Assembly: GCF_036320965.1 (NCBI RefSeq)
Contig: NC_092271.1
Span: 17,789,529-17,853,528, forward strand
DNA from: Panulirus ornatus
Lineage: Eukaryota; Arthropoda; Malacostraca; Decapoda; Palinuridae
DNA: 64,000 nucleotides
Reading direction: 5' to 3'
Below, piece by piece: positions 10,655 through 21,691 of the stretch. Each line of letters starts with the position of its first letter. The stretch's first letter is position 1. Both the position numbers and the translations under genes were made by a program. The notes under the pieces were generated by a model. The model did no database searches and had not been told where the DNA came from. It was given only the letters and a program-made list of their open reading frames with translations.

Positions 10655-10737
10655 TAGTCACTGGTTGTCATGGACAATGCATCGAAACCAGAGCCCACAG
10701 CTCCACAATCTACATCCAATTCCCACTGACTACTCCT
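10655..10737 (+). mobile_element. Dispersed repeat family 4, truncated copy
   Basis: TCATGGACAATGCATCGAAA, followed by a CACAGCTCC block and a CATCCAATTCCCACTGAC block, aligns with the start of the longer copy at 27822 (TCATGTGTAATGCACCGAAA and following). The copy ends at an AT/GT microsatellite. Confidence 0.65.
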
Positions 10738-10755
10738 GATATATATATATATATG

Positions 10756-10812
<57 letters not shown>
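10738..10812. repeat. Compound (AT)n (GT)n microsatellite
   Basis: AT units 10738-10754 pass into GT units to 10812. Confidence 0.97.
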
Positions 10813-10815
<3 letters not shown>

Positions 10816-11550
10816 GTTGTTATATAGTTGAAATATTGATAGATAGGTAGATAGCGATGGTTAGATTGATTCACAGACATAAGAAATGAGAATGAAGTAT
10901 CAAATCACTGTGTCGTACACAGGAACACCGCGTCGCCTTGTTCCCTCTGTGCAGATTATGCCGGGGAAGCCAGCCTCAGTCAGGCCACGGTATCGCCACC
11001 TGCCTGCCATTCACCCAAACTGACCGAGTGACAACACTGAGAACTGTACCTCACCATCTTGGTGAACTACAATACATCAAACTGTGGCTTTTTTGTGTGT
11101 CATAGAGTCTATCTCTTATTTAGGATCTTTTCATGTCTCAGAATCTATTTCTTATATTTTGGGGACTTTTCTCGTGTCACAAAATCTAATTCTTACTTAT
11201 GGATATTCCTTCACTCGTGTTTGTGTCGTGGTCAGTTGTGCTGTCTCCATGATTCATGCTCCCGCTGTTAGGGAGGAGAGGGAGCGTCGTCAGAGACCAT
11301 ATGAGTAACGTTTCATCGTCTCGTCTCTCTCTCTTTCCATGATCCTCTGCGTCGTGATTCCCTTGGAGCCAGACATCATCAGAACCATACTCAACCATTC
11401 CCTTAAAGGCTTCTTGGACTTGGTTTCTCAATGAGAAATTCGCCTTAAGCTTGCACATAAGAGGGACGCAATTACCACCAATAAAAGTTAAACGTTCTGT
11501 ATTTGGTAACGTTCCCACTTACCGTATAGCAGTTGAGGATCATCTCCTCA

Positions 11551-11551
<1 letters not shown>
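10813..11551. other. Spacer; GC-richer patch at 10920-11050
   Basis: No gene recognised. A minus-strand open frame (11186-11518, 110 codons) has no homologue that I know. A locally GC-rich patch with CCTCAGTCAGG at about 10974 could be promoter-like but has no supporting gene. Confidence 0.4.
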
Positions 11552-11598
<47 letters not shown>

Positions 11599-11605
11599 AC
11601 ACACA
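11552..11605. repeat. (AC)n microsatellite
   Basis: AC array with one AT interruption near the right end. Confidence 0.97.
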
Positions 11606-11778
11606 AGGATATACATGAAGAACTGACTCACTTGGATTTCCCGAAGTAATTCCTTCTGTGGCATCTAGCGGGACATCACAGCTTACTGGCTCAAAGAGAC
11701 AAGAGCAGCAGAGAGGATCTACGGCAGGTCCCGCCTCTGCCTCCTCTACCGATGGCACTGACTCAGGGCACTGATGTG

Positions 11779-11819
11779 CATGTGTGTGTGTGTGTGTGTG
11801 CGTGTGTCTGTCTATGTGT
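11779..11819. repeat. Imperfect (GT)n microsatellite
   Basis: GT array with CGTGTGTCTGTC interruptions at its right side. Confidence 0.9.
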
Positions 11820-12109
11820 GGCACCTCGCGCTGCCCAACCCTCGATACGCCCCTCTCCCCTCAGTGCCAGATTCGCCACAGAGAGACCACAGACGAGCTA
11901 TATGACAAGAATTTTCTGTAGATTTATTGAATGCGTTTATCACATGTAACAGGATAAGGATATTCGAGAAAAACTAAACGAGTTTGATGCATCATTTCTC
12001 TGCTTCCTTTGCACAGAAGTAACTGGACACGAACCGATTAATGTGGTCTATAAAGAAGACTTACCTTTTGTAACCTACGGACCACATACAGAGTGAGAGT
12101 GTAGTGTGG

Positions 12110-12250
12110 ACTTAGACTCAACCTTAACACATGGAGAAGGTGTTAAAGATTATTCGTTCAGTGGATGTAGCTTGAAGATGAAGGCCTTAACGACCCTGGC
12201 AGTTGATAAGCCTAAAGCCCAAACAACCACCCAACATTATAACCGGTCAC
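12110..12250 (+). mobile_element. Dispersed repeat family 5, copy a
   Basis: Core GAAGGCCTTAACGACCCTGG followed by CAGTTGATAAGCCTAAAGCC and an AACCACCCAAC block. A second plus-strand copy lies at 19250-19412 and an inverted, more diverged copy at 25062-25135. Homology also covers upstream words (GTGGTGTTAG-like, TCTTAAACA-like). Confidence 0.65.
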
Positions 12251-13460
12251 ACAATGTTAGTCATGGTCCTGCTTCACAACGTACCCAGAACAGAGGTCTA
12301 ATAGAACCTAAGTGTTCTCATCCATAAATTACTAGTTAGCCACCGAGCCTTCAATACACGAATTTTGGTGGAAAGCGACAAAGAGGAAGAGAAAGAGAGA
12401 CGTCAATGGCATAAACATACGTGGATGTTTGAAAATCTGTTTTCCTATTCCTCTGAAAATACAATACAGGGCATCAGGGAAAATGTAATCTAGATAAGAC
12501 ACAGGACTCTAGCTGATCTCAAGATATCTGGATATATTGGAAGATCCCCGTCATTTCAAAATACGCTCTAGTTACTGGCGACCTGCAGACTGATGGTAGC
12601 TCCTCGCTCTGAATAAGAACTGTAGAAGTTAATGAAAAGAAAGTAAAGGTCGTATGGCGGAAGGAGACTGAGGGCAAAAAAAAATTTTATCTACTAACCA
12701 TCTATACACATCCATGCACTATACTCCTATATTCACTTTTCTCCGCTAGATGACAAAGTGGCTCTGTGGGACTTCCTTACCACAACCATATATCACATAT
12801 CCACAAAGTCAGATCACCTCAGACGTCCAATGTAAGAAACAGAGTTTTCCATACTGTTTCCTTCTACCGTCCCTGTGGTCGTCCTTGGCGTCATAACATC
12901 ATAAATACATATGTCGCAAAATCTATTTTTTTTCCTCATACATCGAGGCTTCCTAGGATGTACTGCTTACAACTGCGGTGAACACATGACTTCACAAAGA
13001 AAATCCGTCCATAAAGAAACAGATTTTGTAAAGCTATCATTCCCTTACCATTACGAAATGGTCTGTGTGGTTTTGGATGATGGAGACACAGTTGCTGCTG
13101 CTGCAAGGCTGATGGGATGACTGGGTGCTGAAGATTGTCTGTCGTGCCAGCGCGAGTTCCAGATTTTGTTAGTGACTATGGGCTCTTCCACGGTTGCTGA
13201 TGGAGTGACTAATACTTAAGCTTGGCAAAGGCTTAGCTGTTGTCTCCATGTAACTCGGGGCATAACCAGCGTTGCGGGCTTTTATGTAGATCTGTAGAGA
13301 ATGTTTTATGGAAGAGTTATCTCGCCACGGGGGCAACAGTCTGTCCAATTCCCATTTCACCCGAATCATCTCAGTTACGCCTTCGTCGACGGATGCGTCA
13401 GCATGACGTGTTTCTTCAGAAAACCGTGGCCACAGTGTAGGCACAAATAAAGATATCATA
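12251..13460. other. Spacer without recognised gene
   Basis: No coding, repeat or RNA signal recognised. An A-run lies at 12676-12685 and a GCT-rich short tract at 13092-13104. Confidence 0.5.
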
Positions 13461-13616
13461 TCAATGTGCACTTCTGACGTGGTGCTGGTGGTAGAGCTTG
13501 TATGCACATTGCTTGCTGCACAGTTCACATTGGTAAGGGCGCTCGCCTGAACACGAGGATATGTGTATCTTCAGCCATTAGCGGGTCTCATACGGCTTAT
13601 AACATACGGGACAGCA
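13461..13616 (-). pseudogene. Decayed C2H2 zinc-finger pair (BTB-ZF type terminal exon)
   Basis: Minus-strand translation gives CCPVCYKPYETR, a stop (TAA, bases 13580-13578), WLKIHISSC, SGERPYQCELCSKQC, AYKLYHQHHVRSAH and a stop at 13463-13461. The first finger has C-x2-C and H, but its last ligand is Cys where the family has His. The linker SGERPY is close to the usual TGEKPY. The second finger keeps C-x2-C-x12-H-x4-H. A two-finger exon ending soon after the second finger is typical of alternative 3' exons of lola-like BTB zinc-finger genes, which are DNA-binding transcription factors. The in-frame stop in the first finger makes this a relic unless the TAA is a base error. No BTB domain is in the window. 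Confidence 0.7.
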
Positions 13617-16109
13617 ACTTAGAGTGAGTATGACATCAGTAGGCGACAATAGGAATCTCCTGCTGGTTATCGGCTGCAGACATGTGTGTCAGAAGGGGCC
13701 TGACTCAAAGGGCGTATAGAGAAGATGCATATATACTTCGTTCTTGTTTTCGGAATCGCTTGGAATTTATTGAGACACTATCGAAAGAAATTTGGATACG
13801 GAGATGTGATCTTATCCCTCTCAAAACATCGACCTAGAGGCAAAGTACCTCTTTCATTTAAGCCAGATTAAGAGGCTAGGGAAACTCTAGTAAAATGCAA
13901 AACTTTCTTCCTTATATCTGCAATTTCTGGCGAGAGTGTTCAAGTATACTGTTGCCCCCAGCCCTCTGCCCGCTAGCACCAGGTCTGTGTCTCATTGCTG
14001 TTACCGAACGGTGTTGCTATGGCCTCTGGGTAAGGGGTCGAATTTTATCTAGTCTATAGACCGTAGTCATCCAGTACCATTGCGTTGTAGCTTTGGATCA
14101 TCGGAGGCATACAAAGAATACATTAAAGTAAACCGAAATACTTAGAATTTAGTAAGTTCAAGGTAGTGACAAAGTCAGTGCCACAAAACCTTAGGAAAAT
14201 ACACTTAGTGCGTGAGAATTGAAGACTTTGAATGTCTGCCATTCGGTGGAAACAGAATCTAGAGAGTGACAATGCAGATTCTTCTTGGTGCGGAGAATTG
14301 TCGCCTGAAAAGTAGTGAATCGCTGGGTGATCCATCTTACTTTAGTGAAGACTGGATGGTCCACTGGGAATGACGAGGGAATGGGGGATCAACGTGTGCT
14401 GGTGACAAGGTCAGGTTGGCTCTCAAAGGAACTTAGGGAGCCTCTAGCTTCTTCGTTACTTGTTGATTGGCTGAAAAAAAAGCTCTTTAGGGAGATTGAT
14501 TTTGTATCTTATCTACGGATTAAAACCAAGAAAACTCTATACAAATGGTATCATACGCTCTCTTTTCAACACCTAGTTTTAGACTTGGCTGTTGATTACC
14601 TCATAAAAGTGTTGACCGTAGATCTTACATCTTACGTTTATGTCATGAATGAGTTTAAGAAGAGGTTGAGATTGCCTTGGAGTTCTCAGGTATCCACGTA
14701 GATCCAGTTAACAAATGGAGCCATGCATATGCCAGATTTGGGAACGTTGTTCATTCACAAGTACGTTACATAAGGACACGGAGGAAAGGGAGGTGGGAAT
14801 AAGAAGGCCTGTGTGGATCAGTGGAAAAAAGAGAGAATGGGAACCGAGAGGGATGTGTGGTTGAGTGGGAAGAGAGTGTGGGAACAGGGAGGGATGTTTG
14901 GATGAGTGGTTGGGATATCATGTTATCCATCACAATGTTCACTTGATTTCGTGTGTTGGTTATGGTTCCTCCATCACGCTGACTTCAGAGTCCCACATGA
15001 CTTATGATAACGCGATCAGGGAACTTCAATGTTACCAAAAACATGTACTGAAACTATAACACTTTGTATCAGGATGAAGACTGGTTACCAAGTACCTCCT
15101 AAGTATGATCTGCGACACAAGTCAATTAGTTTTCAAATCCCAGTATATTAGCCGCCCTTACTCTAACATTTGAACAATATAGAATGTTTATGTGGTTTAT
15201 CACACCTTCGATGTATCATTCTCAACAATGCAAATTCACTGACAATATTAGCAATGGAATCTACCTATTGCAGCACATCTATCCAGAAGTCATTTAAGTC
15301 TCTCCCTAAACTTAGAACACAACAATGCGATCCAGAGGACTTTACGATTCCCTAGACTCACCAGGGTATCTCAGATCAGATGAACAGGCATTCAGCAAGT
15401 TGACAGTTACTGAAGTGCTGGCTCACTGCACAGCCATCTCTAACTCCTCCTTTGCCCAGACGGGTAATACCTCTCTGGTCAGTGGTTGCCTACCACAGGC
15501 GAGGGAGAAAGGGAATGGGTAGCAGAAGACCTACTGACCTGTAGTGAAGTCACTTGCTGAAGGACTTGAGGATATTTCATTATTTCTGTGTATGTGTTTG
15601 CGATTGTTTGGCTCTTCATGACATTAGAGAGCAGCTTATGGTAACCTCATCCGAACCTTTACTGAAGACAAGTGTTACGGAGGGGAGTTACACTGATATT
15701 TCAGCATAGCTCACTGAGGTACTCCACAGGCAACCTCAACACATCTTAGGATATACTACCGAGAGGGAGTGAGGAGCTGGGCTGTAGTATTGGGTGGAGT
15801 GGAAGGTGGGGTGAGGGCGGCCGTGAGGGTTGAGTTGGGAGTGTGTGGAAGGGAGGGGAGGAAGAGGGCTATGGGGTTGAGTTGGTGGTGGGTGGAAGAG
15901 ACAAAGGAAGGACAAGTAGGTGGGATTGAGTGACCCAGGGAGAATAGGAGGAGGACGAGGAGGAGATATCTCGAGCGGAAAGGAGCGAGACACGCACTTA
16001 GGCTGAGGCCAACCACACCCTGCTAGAACACATGGCAGGGACACAACCCAGGGAACATTCCCCTTACACCCACGCTGACTGAACCCCCTGCAAACCCACG
16101 TACATAGCT

Positions 16110-16110
<1 letters not shown>
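13617..16110. other. Spacer without recognised gene
   Basis: Includes a 128-codon plus-strand open frame (14315-14701) with no family that I recognise, and a G-rich, A-poor stretch at 15765-15980 whose complement gives proline/serine-rich frames. I support no gene here. Confidence 0.5.

Positions 16111-16151
<41 letters not shown>
16111..16151. repeat. (AC)n microsatellite
   Basis: Perfect AC array. Confidence 0.97.
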
Positions 16152-16152
<1 letters not shown>

Positions 16153-16301
16153 AAAGGCCTTGTTTTTACACTGGGGTGTCTTTGCAGATATACCAACGTA
16201 AATAGAGGTTTCCGGATATTATACCGTGGGGTCATGACCCCACCGCCTTCCGGGACCAACGCCTTTATCCTCGCAGCATCTTACTGTTGCTAGAATGACG
16301 T

Positions 16302-16306
<5 letters not shown>

Positions 16307-16361
<55 letters not shown>
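16307..16361. repeat. (GT)n microsatellite
   Basis: Perfect GT array. It lies in inverted orientation to the CA array at 16454, about 90 bp away, so the two could pair as a long hairpin. Confidence 0.97.
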
Positions 16362-16363
<2 letters not shown>

Positions 16364-16449
16364 ACCAAGAAAACTTAGAGACGTCTTTGTTGTTTTATTT
16401 CTGTCCTTTTTCTCTTTTCTCGGTCTCTCTCCCATTTTGTTTGTCTGCA

Positions 16450-16576
<127 letters not shown>

Positions 16577-16744
16577 CATAGTTTCGGTGTCAACTAATGT
16601 AGCTATTTTTTTGTCTGTTTTCCTGGCGCTACCTCGCTGAAGCAGCGGGTGGTGATGTTTTCTCTGGGGTGGGATGGCGCCGGGAGTGAATTGAAGGCAA
16701 GAAAATATGAATATATACATGTGTGTATATGAATATGTACAAAA

Positions 16745-16746
<2 letters not shown>

Positions 16747-16781
<35 letters not shown>

Positions 16782-16802
16782 CTTTGTATGTGTGTGTGTG
16801 TC
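16747..16802. repeat. Imperfect (GT)n microsatellite
   Basis: GT units interrupted by GCGCGC and TTTGTA. Four AAGGT units follow at 16824-16841. Confidence 0.9.
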
Positions 16803-17032
16803 TGTCTGTAAGCTGCTCTATCAAGGTAAGGTAAGGTAAGGTGGGGTTAGAGTTGATATCAATTATAACACCTAACCAGTGGGCCTTGCACCACACTCTC
16901 TACAACACTCGGCAAAACGAAGAAGTATAGAGACAGCTGGGGACCCCCTGATCTAGTCATGGGCTGCTGGCTGGTGAGCCAAACTAGCTGCGGATCTTAA
17001 CAATAAAGTGTTGTCCAGACCCAGGACGCTCC

Positions 17033-17034
<2 letters not shown>

Positions 17035-17086
<52 letters not shown>
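17035..17086. repeat. (GT)n microsatellite
   Basis: Perfect GT array of 26 units. Confidence 0.97.
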
Positions 17087-17087
<1 letters not shown>

Positions 17088-17217
17088 GAGAGGTGTCTAA
17101 GTGATGGCAATTCCAGCACCACATCGCCAGCTGCAAGGGTCACACAGCACCGGTGATGAAGGTTGGGGTCGCCCCGAGGCCAGTCAAACCAGATTGGCTA
17201 GTAAGGCCTCGCAGGAC

Positions 17218-17300
17218 GAGGAGGAGGTGGCAGGAGTGAGGAGGTGGCAGGAGTGAGGAGGTGGCAGGAGTGAGGAGGTAGGAGGAGGAGGAGGAGGAGG
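17218..17300. repeat. 18-bp minisatellite passing into (GGA)n
   Basis: The unit GAGGAGGTGGCAGGAGTG repeats at 18-bp spacing about three times, then AGGAGGAGGAGGAGGAGG follows. Confidence 0.88.
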
Positions 17301-17386
17301 ACTGAGGCATGTTGGTCACCTCCAGAAGTGTGGGGTCATGTAGCCTTAAGGTCTCCCGCACGACTAAATGGCCTATTCTCTAAGGC

Positions 17387-17388
<2 letters not shown>

Positions 17389-17450
<62 letters not shown>
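17389..17450. repeat. (GA)n microsatellite
   Basis: Perfect GA array of 31 units. Confidence 0.98.
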
Positions 17451-17452
<2 letters not shown>

Positions 17453-17817
17453 ACCTACCTACGAGTACCTACGGCGAGATTTTGACATGACGGCAGGGTT
17501 AGGGCGTTGCACTCACCACATGACTCGCTTCTTGAATACCACCGTCACTCACAGACGTCACGCACCACCAGTAGCTGTCGATCATTCATGGATCAGGGAT
17601 TGATATCAGCCATTTACCAAATGTTCTTGAAAACGTTCCTGTAAATGTCCGTCGGACAGTGGAGGGTGGGTTGGGAAGGGGATGATGAATAAGGTATAGC
17701 TTCTTAATTCCTTGAGATATGATGATTTATTGATGACAGTGCCAATGTACACATTCATATGGACACCACTCTTTTCTTCATCCGAACAAACGGGGACTGG
17801 AGGAAAGGCGCTACACA

Positions 17818-17820
<3 letters not shown>

Positions 17821-17887
<67 letters not shown>
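17821..17887. repeat. (TA)n microsatellite
   Basis: Perfect TA array of about 33 units, 190 bp past the stop codon of the left Star-like gene. Confidence 0.98.
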
Positions 17888-17896
<9 letters not shown>

Positions 17897-18077
17897 ATGA
17901 GTATGTATGTGGTGTGTGTCATGTCTAATTTTCCTTTTTTTCAGTGCTTTATTCTACGTAGTGACTAGTACGTGGTCTTCTCATTTCTTAAGTATACAAG
18001 ATATTAATCATGATCACTTATTCCTTACTTAATCCTACGTTAATCCAGGTGGGTTCTAGGACGGACTTATACCGATT

Positions 18078-19174
18078 CTAACGCGTCGATTGTTTCGTCC
18101 TCCGACCACTACTACTCCAGGTGCTTGGAGAGGAACTCTTCTGTGTGTGTCTGCTTACAGCTAGTCTCTTGTGGGTCTTAGAACTACGTAGGACAAACAC
18201 GTAGTTTGGAATATTCATGTCATTGGTCACACGGTAAAGTTCGTAGCCATGTCTACTGAACATGTCTATAAACTCTTGATCTAGATTCTGCTGCTGTGGT
18301 GCAGCTGTCGTGAATGCACTGCTATTATTTGCATCGTCCATCCCAAGGGAAGTTGACGTCGCATAGGAAACCTTGGGTTTGTATGTGAGGTGAGAGATTC
18401 TTCGGGTGCTCGGTGTAGCATGCTCCACTAGCCACATCTCCACCCGAATGCGACCCCAGGGAAAGTGACGCAAGACGCCCATCTCGCCACCCTCCACGTC
18501 AAGGGACACCAAGTCAACGTGGGTCACGTTGAGAGCCAGAAGGAGTGTGGCTAGTGGCAGACATTGTACGGACTCGTATATTTCGTGGCCCTGGTCAGAT
18601 CCGTCGACAGTCGAGCCATTGGTTGTGCCCAAGAGTGATGCGTGCGCCTTGGCAAACTTGTCCCACAAGACATTTCTAGATTTCGCCTGAAATTCATATT
18701 TGATGAGGGTGTCTCGGTGCGGGTGGCCGTTGGTGGCTAGGCATGAGTGGCTAGCCCACGCCCTCCTCCTCTTCTTCAGCAGTTGGTCGAACATATCTCC
18801 ATCAGCTTCCACCAGCAACCCTGTCCATCCTCTTTTCCGCTCTAAAGACAATGTGTTGGAGAGGAACTCCCCATCCAAGGCTCCAGCTTCCACGAAGAAC
18901 CCCGGGGGCGCACCCGCCAACAGCACTTCAAGGATGGGTTTGTAGAAGCGATAGGCGTGCTCCGTTCGAAAGCTACAGTAGTAGTGGGCTTCAATGCTAG
19001 AGTTGAGCTGGTCTTCTACCAGCTGATAGGGCAGTGTGGCGGTGGGTGGAGGAAGTTGTTGGTCACCAGGTGTAGTAGATCAGGGTCATCATAGGTCAAA
19101 GGGCCCTCCAGACGAGCCATAAGGAAAAGGTCCTCGTCCAAAGTGGTTCGTTCTCGGGCAAACATAATCACTGT
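18078..19174 (-). pseudogene. Star-like FkbM-domain gene, left copy (frameshifted)
   Basis: Large 3' exon of a Star-like protein with an FkbM-type methyltransferase fold, close paralogue of the copy at 21692-22738. It starts after acceptor CTTTACAG with ACA GTG ATT ATG, exactly where the paralogue's exon starts. The fold is well preserved: GFFVEAGALDGEFLSNTLSL with the SAM-site-like E-A-G-A-x-D-G motif, then GWTGLLVEADGDMFDQLL, then THVDLVSLDVEGGEMGVLRH. It ends with PNYVFVLRSS and a stop at 18078-18080. One base is missing between about 19034 and 19050 relative to the paralogue, so LTYDDPDLLHLVTNNF and LPYQLVEDQLNSSIEA are in different frames. No other disabling change is seen, so an assembly error is possible. 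No matching leader exon was found between 19175 and 21690. Whether any Star-like protein methylates is doubtful; Drosophila Star is a membrane trafficking protein. Confidence 0.8.
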
Positions 19175-19249
19175 CTGTAAAGAAGGAAAAACAGACGTTG
19201 CTGGCGTCTCAGTGGGCATCTATTTAGTATCTACATTGTGGTGTTAGAG

Positions 19250-19412
19250 GACCTCTGGTGCAGTGTAGGGGGTATATGGTCTAAGAATAATCTTAAACAC
19301 GAAAGAAGATGCTGGTGCTACAGAGTTTCGTTTGGTGATTATAACTTCGCGTTGAAGGCCTAAACGACCCTTGGAGTTGGAAGGCCTAAAGCCAAATTAA
19401 CCAACCTACCAG
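19250..19412 (+). mobile_element. Dispersed repeat family 5, copy b
   Basis: GAAGGCCTAAACGACCCTTG followed by GAGTTGGAAGGCCTAAAGCC and an AACCAACCTACCAGCC block, matching 12170-12240. It sits just upstream of the left Star-like exon. Confidence 0.68.
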
Positions 19413-20454
19413 CCAAAAACTTGGGATGGTTTCAATTGTAAGTCGATTTATCATCATAAACCTATATGAACTGTTAGTAGGGGTTGAATTAGTCCATAAA
19501 TGCATGTTAATACGTGATTCCCTCTCTCTGCTTGTACATATATGTGCATAGTTGGTCTTTCTGTGCGTATGTGTATATCCGTGATCATATAAATTCTGAT
19601 ATAGGCATCAATCAGGAGGTGAATCTTTAAGCGGTGTTCAAAAAACAAACAGATGGAACTGGTCATACGTTTCATACACAATCGAAACCGGTATAGATAA
19701 CAGAATACTTTACCAAGTGAAAAAAGCATCAAATATCCCTCTTGAACTCTTCATCAACTCGATACCACATCCGATAACACTAGACGCAAGTGGATCACAC
19801 AAGTACTCATCATGAAGTATTTAAGAGTATATTTAACCCGCCCACGACTCTTATGGTGTGGTGCCACATGGCCGACTACATTTTCCTGCTTGAGATCAGG
19901 TGTTGCCTAAGCGCTCATAATTCCTCTTCCTTTTTAAAGAAGATCCGTCAGCATGTGTTATGGTATTCACCCAAGGTCTAGCAGGGATGCATCTTTGGAG
20001 GGCGTCTGTACTTAGTGTGAAAAGTGTTGATGTATAATATGATATAATGTAGTATAAGGCATAACGCGGCGTGAATGAGGATAAACTCGAGTAAAATCTT
20101 ATGCTTATCCATGGTTACCAACGGAGGACCTCAGACTCACACTGTTTCTCCTACCCCAGTAGGAGGAAAAGAGTTACTAAAACTTACCAGAAACAATACA
20201 GTGGAACAGGACGTCTCCCATAACCTCAGCACCCCATATTCCAGTGTTTGGTACCCTATAGATCCCCGCGATGCCTAAGGGGGATATACTCATACCACCA
20301 GAGTCCCACTACTCCGGTTGTAGCAGGAAGACTTGTGTCTTTTTCTCCAGGTCCTCCTCTCAGTACCTCAGTGTAGATAGATCATAGACTATCTGGCCCG
20401 ATTGTTCTGGACTAATGAGGTTTCTGACTCCATGTCCTTCCTCTTAGATTCTGT
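19413..20454. other. Spacer without recognised gene
   Basis: No coding signal that I can support. A minus-strand ATG followed by eleven codons and GGTAAGT lies near 20215-20178, but its phase does not fit the Star-like exon downstream. Confidence 0.45.
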
Positions 20455-20790
20455 TAGTCTTCGGTGAAATGGTTTTGGCATATTGAGGGGATGAATGATG
20501 AGGGGCTAACTAAAAGGACATGTGTGTCAAACGTACATGAAAAAAGGGGTGAAGACCGATAACGAGATGGAAGGATGAAGTGAATGATGGTTTCAGTAAC
20601 TGGGACCTGATCATGTGGGAAGTTGTGAGGTGTGCCTAGGCTAGAGGATATTAGAACTATGTGGTATACAGTAGGCGACGTGCAGTCAGTTGTCTGAAAT
20701 AGGGTATATAAAGCAGTCCAGAAAAGTCTCTTGGGCTTGCATGAGGACAGGGTGCCTTGATTTTGGTGCATTATACACAACAGCTAGAGA
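20455..20790 (-). mobile_element. Dispersed repeat family 4, inverted copy
   Basis: Read on the minus strand it follows the copy at 27822 in order: TATAATGCACCAAAATCAAG, a CAAGCCC block, GTATACCACATAGTTCTAAT, an ACATGATCAGGTCCCAGTTA block and CATCCTTCCATCTCG. It is diverged with several short gaps. The element may be a piece of a larger retroelement; no intact protein frame was seen. Confidence 0.7.
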
Positions 20791-20857
20791 GTGGATGTGA
20801 GCAAATAAGGCAGTTCTTCGTCTGTTCGTGACGCTATCTCGCTATGCTTGAAACGGC

Positions 20858-20860
<3 letters not shown>

Positions 20861-20929
<69 letters not shown>
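20861..20929. repeat. (TA)n microsatellite
   Basis: Perfect TA array of about 34 units, directly after ACGCTATCTCGCTATG...GGCGAA, a copy of the conserved core motif shared with 29601 and 60592. Confidence 0.98.
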
Positions 20930-20931
<2 letters not shown>

Positions 20932-21691
20932 TCTTTATTTTCCCAGATATTCATTTTGATCATCAACTGCTCTAAGGAGCTAGAAAATTTGTCAGCAATT
21001 TTGACACTTTCCTTGACAAACTCGTTTTGATTCAGTGAAATTCTTGTCTATTAGGCCAATCCTTCCCCTAGTGGTCCTTGGTTCTAACAGAATAATTTTT
21101 ATATTTTCCCTGTTGAGAACTGCACATCTATTTCTAATGGCTTAGGCTAATAAGATTCTTAAGGGAAAAAGATCACCTTTAATTCGACTCACGACATGAT
21201 AACCATAGGTTGACAGGTTCCATATTTTCTTCTAAAACACTAAGGACACAAGTGTGGTTGGTAGTCAAGGTGCGAGTAAAAGCAAGACCAATTCATAGCC
21301 ACGCGTTTTGAAAAGGTAAAGTGATGACTTTACAATAATGAAATACAACGCGATTAGTTTAAGATTTTCAAGCATTTCTAAACCCAACTCTTGAATCTGG
21401 GAAGGTTAGAAGAAGAGGGAAAAGACGGAGGAAGGAAAAGGAATCCATATACTCGCTGTATAAAGAAAGATGGAGGTATCATAACGGTTAATCCTCATGT
21501 GACTAACGTCCACACATAAGTTACGGAAAGAAGCAGAAGATCACGTGCCGAGGATCCAGGTCACAGGGATTGGCACTCACAGAGACAGCTCAAAAAAGCA
21601 ATGGTCGGAAAAATACCTCAGATGCCAAGATCAAGATCACTATAGTATAAATGTAATTCTGAACTTATAGTATCACAGAAAGCATAAGCCA
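20930..21691. other. Spacer 3' of the right Star-like gene
   Basis: Contains no recognised gene; would include that gene's 3' UTR. No well-placed polyadenylation signal was identified with confidence. Confidence 0.5.

Noticed and set aside
14315..14701. 128-codon plus-strand open frame
   Set aside because: Starts with an ordinary-looking peptide but shows no domain, no conserved motif and no neighbouring exon.
20178..20215. Candidate leader exon for the left Star-like copy (ATG, eleven codons, GGTAAGT)
   Set aside because: It leaves in phase 1, while the acceptor at 19174 needs phase 0, and its peptide is not a clear signal anchor.
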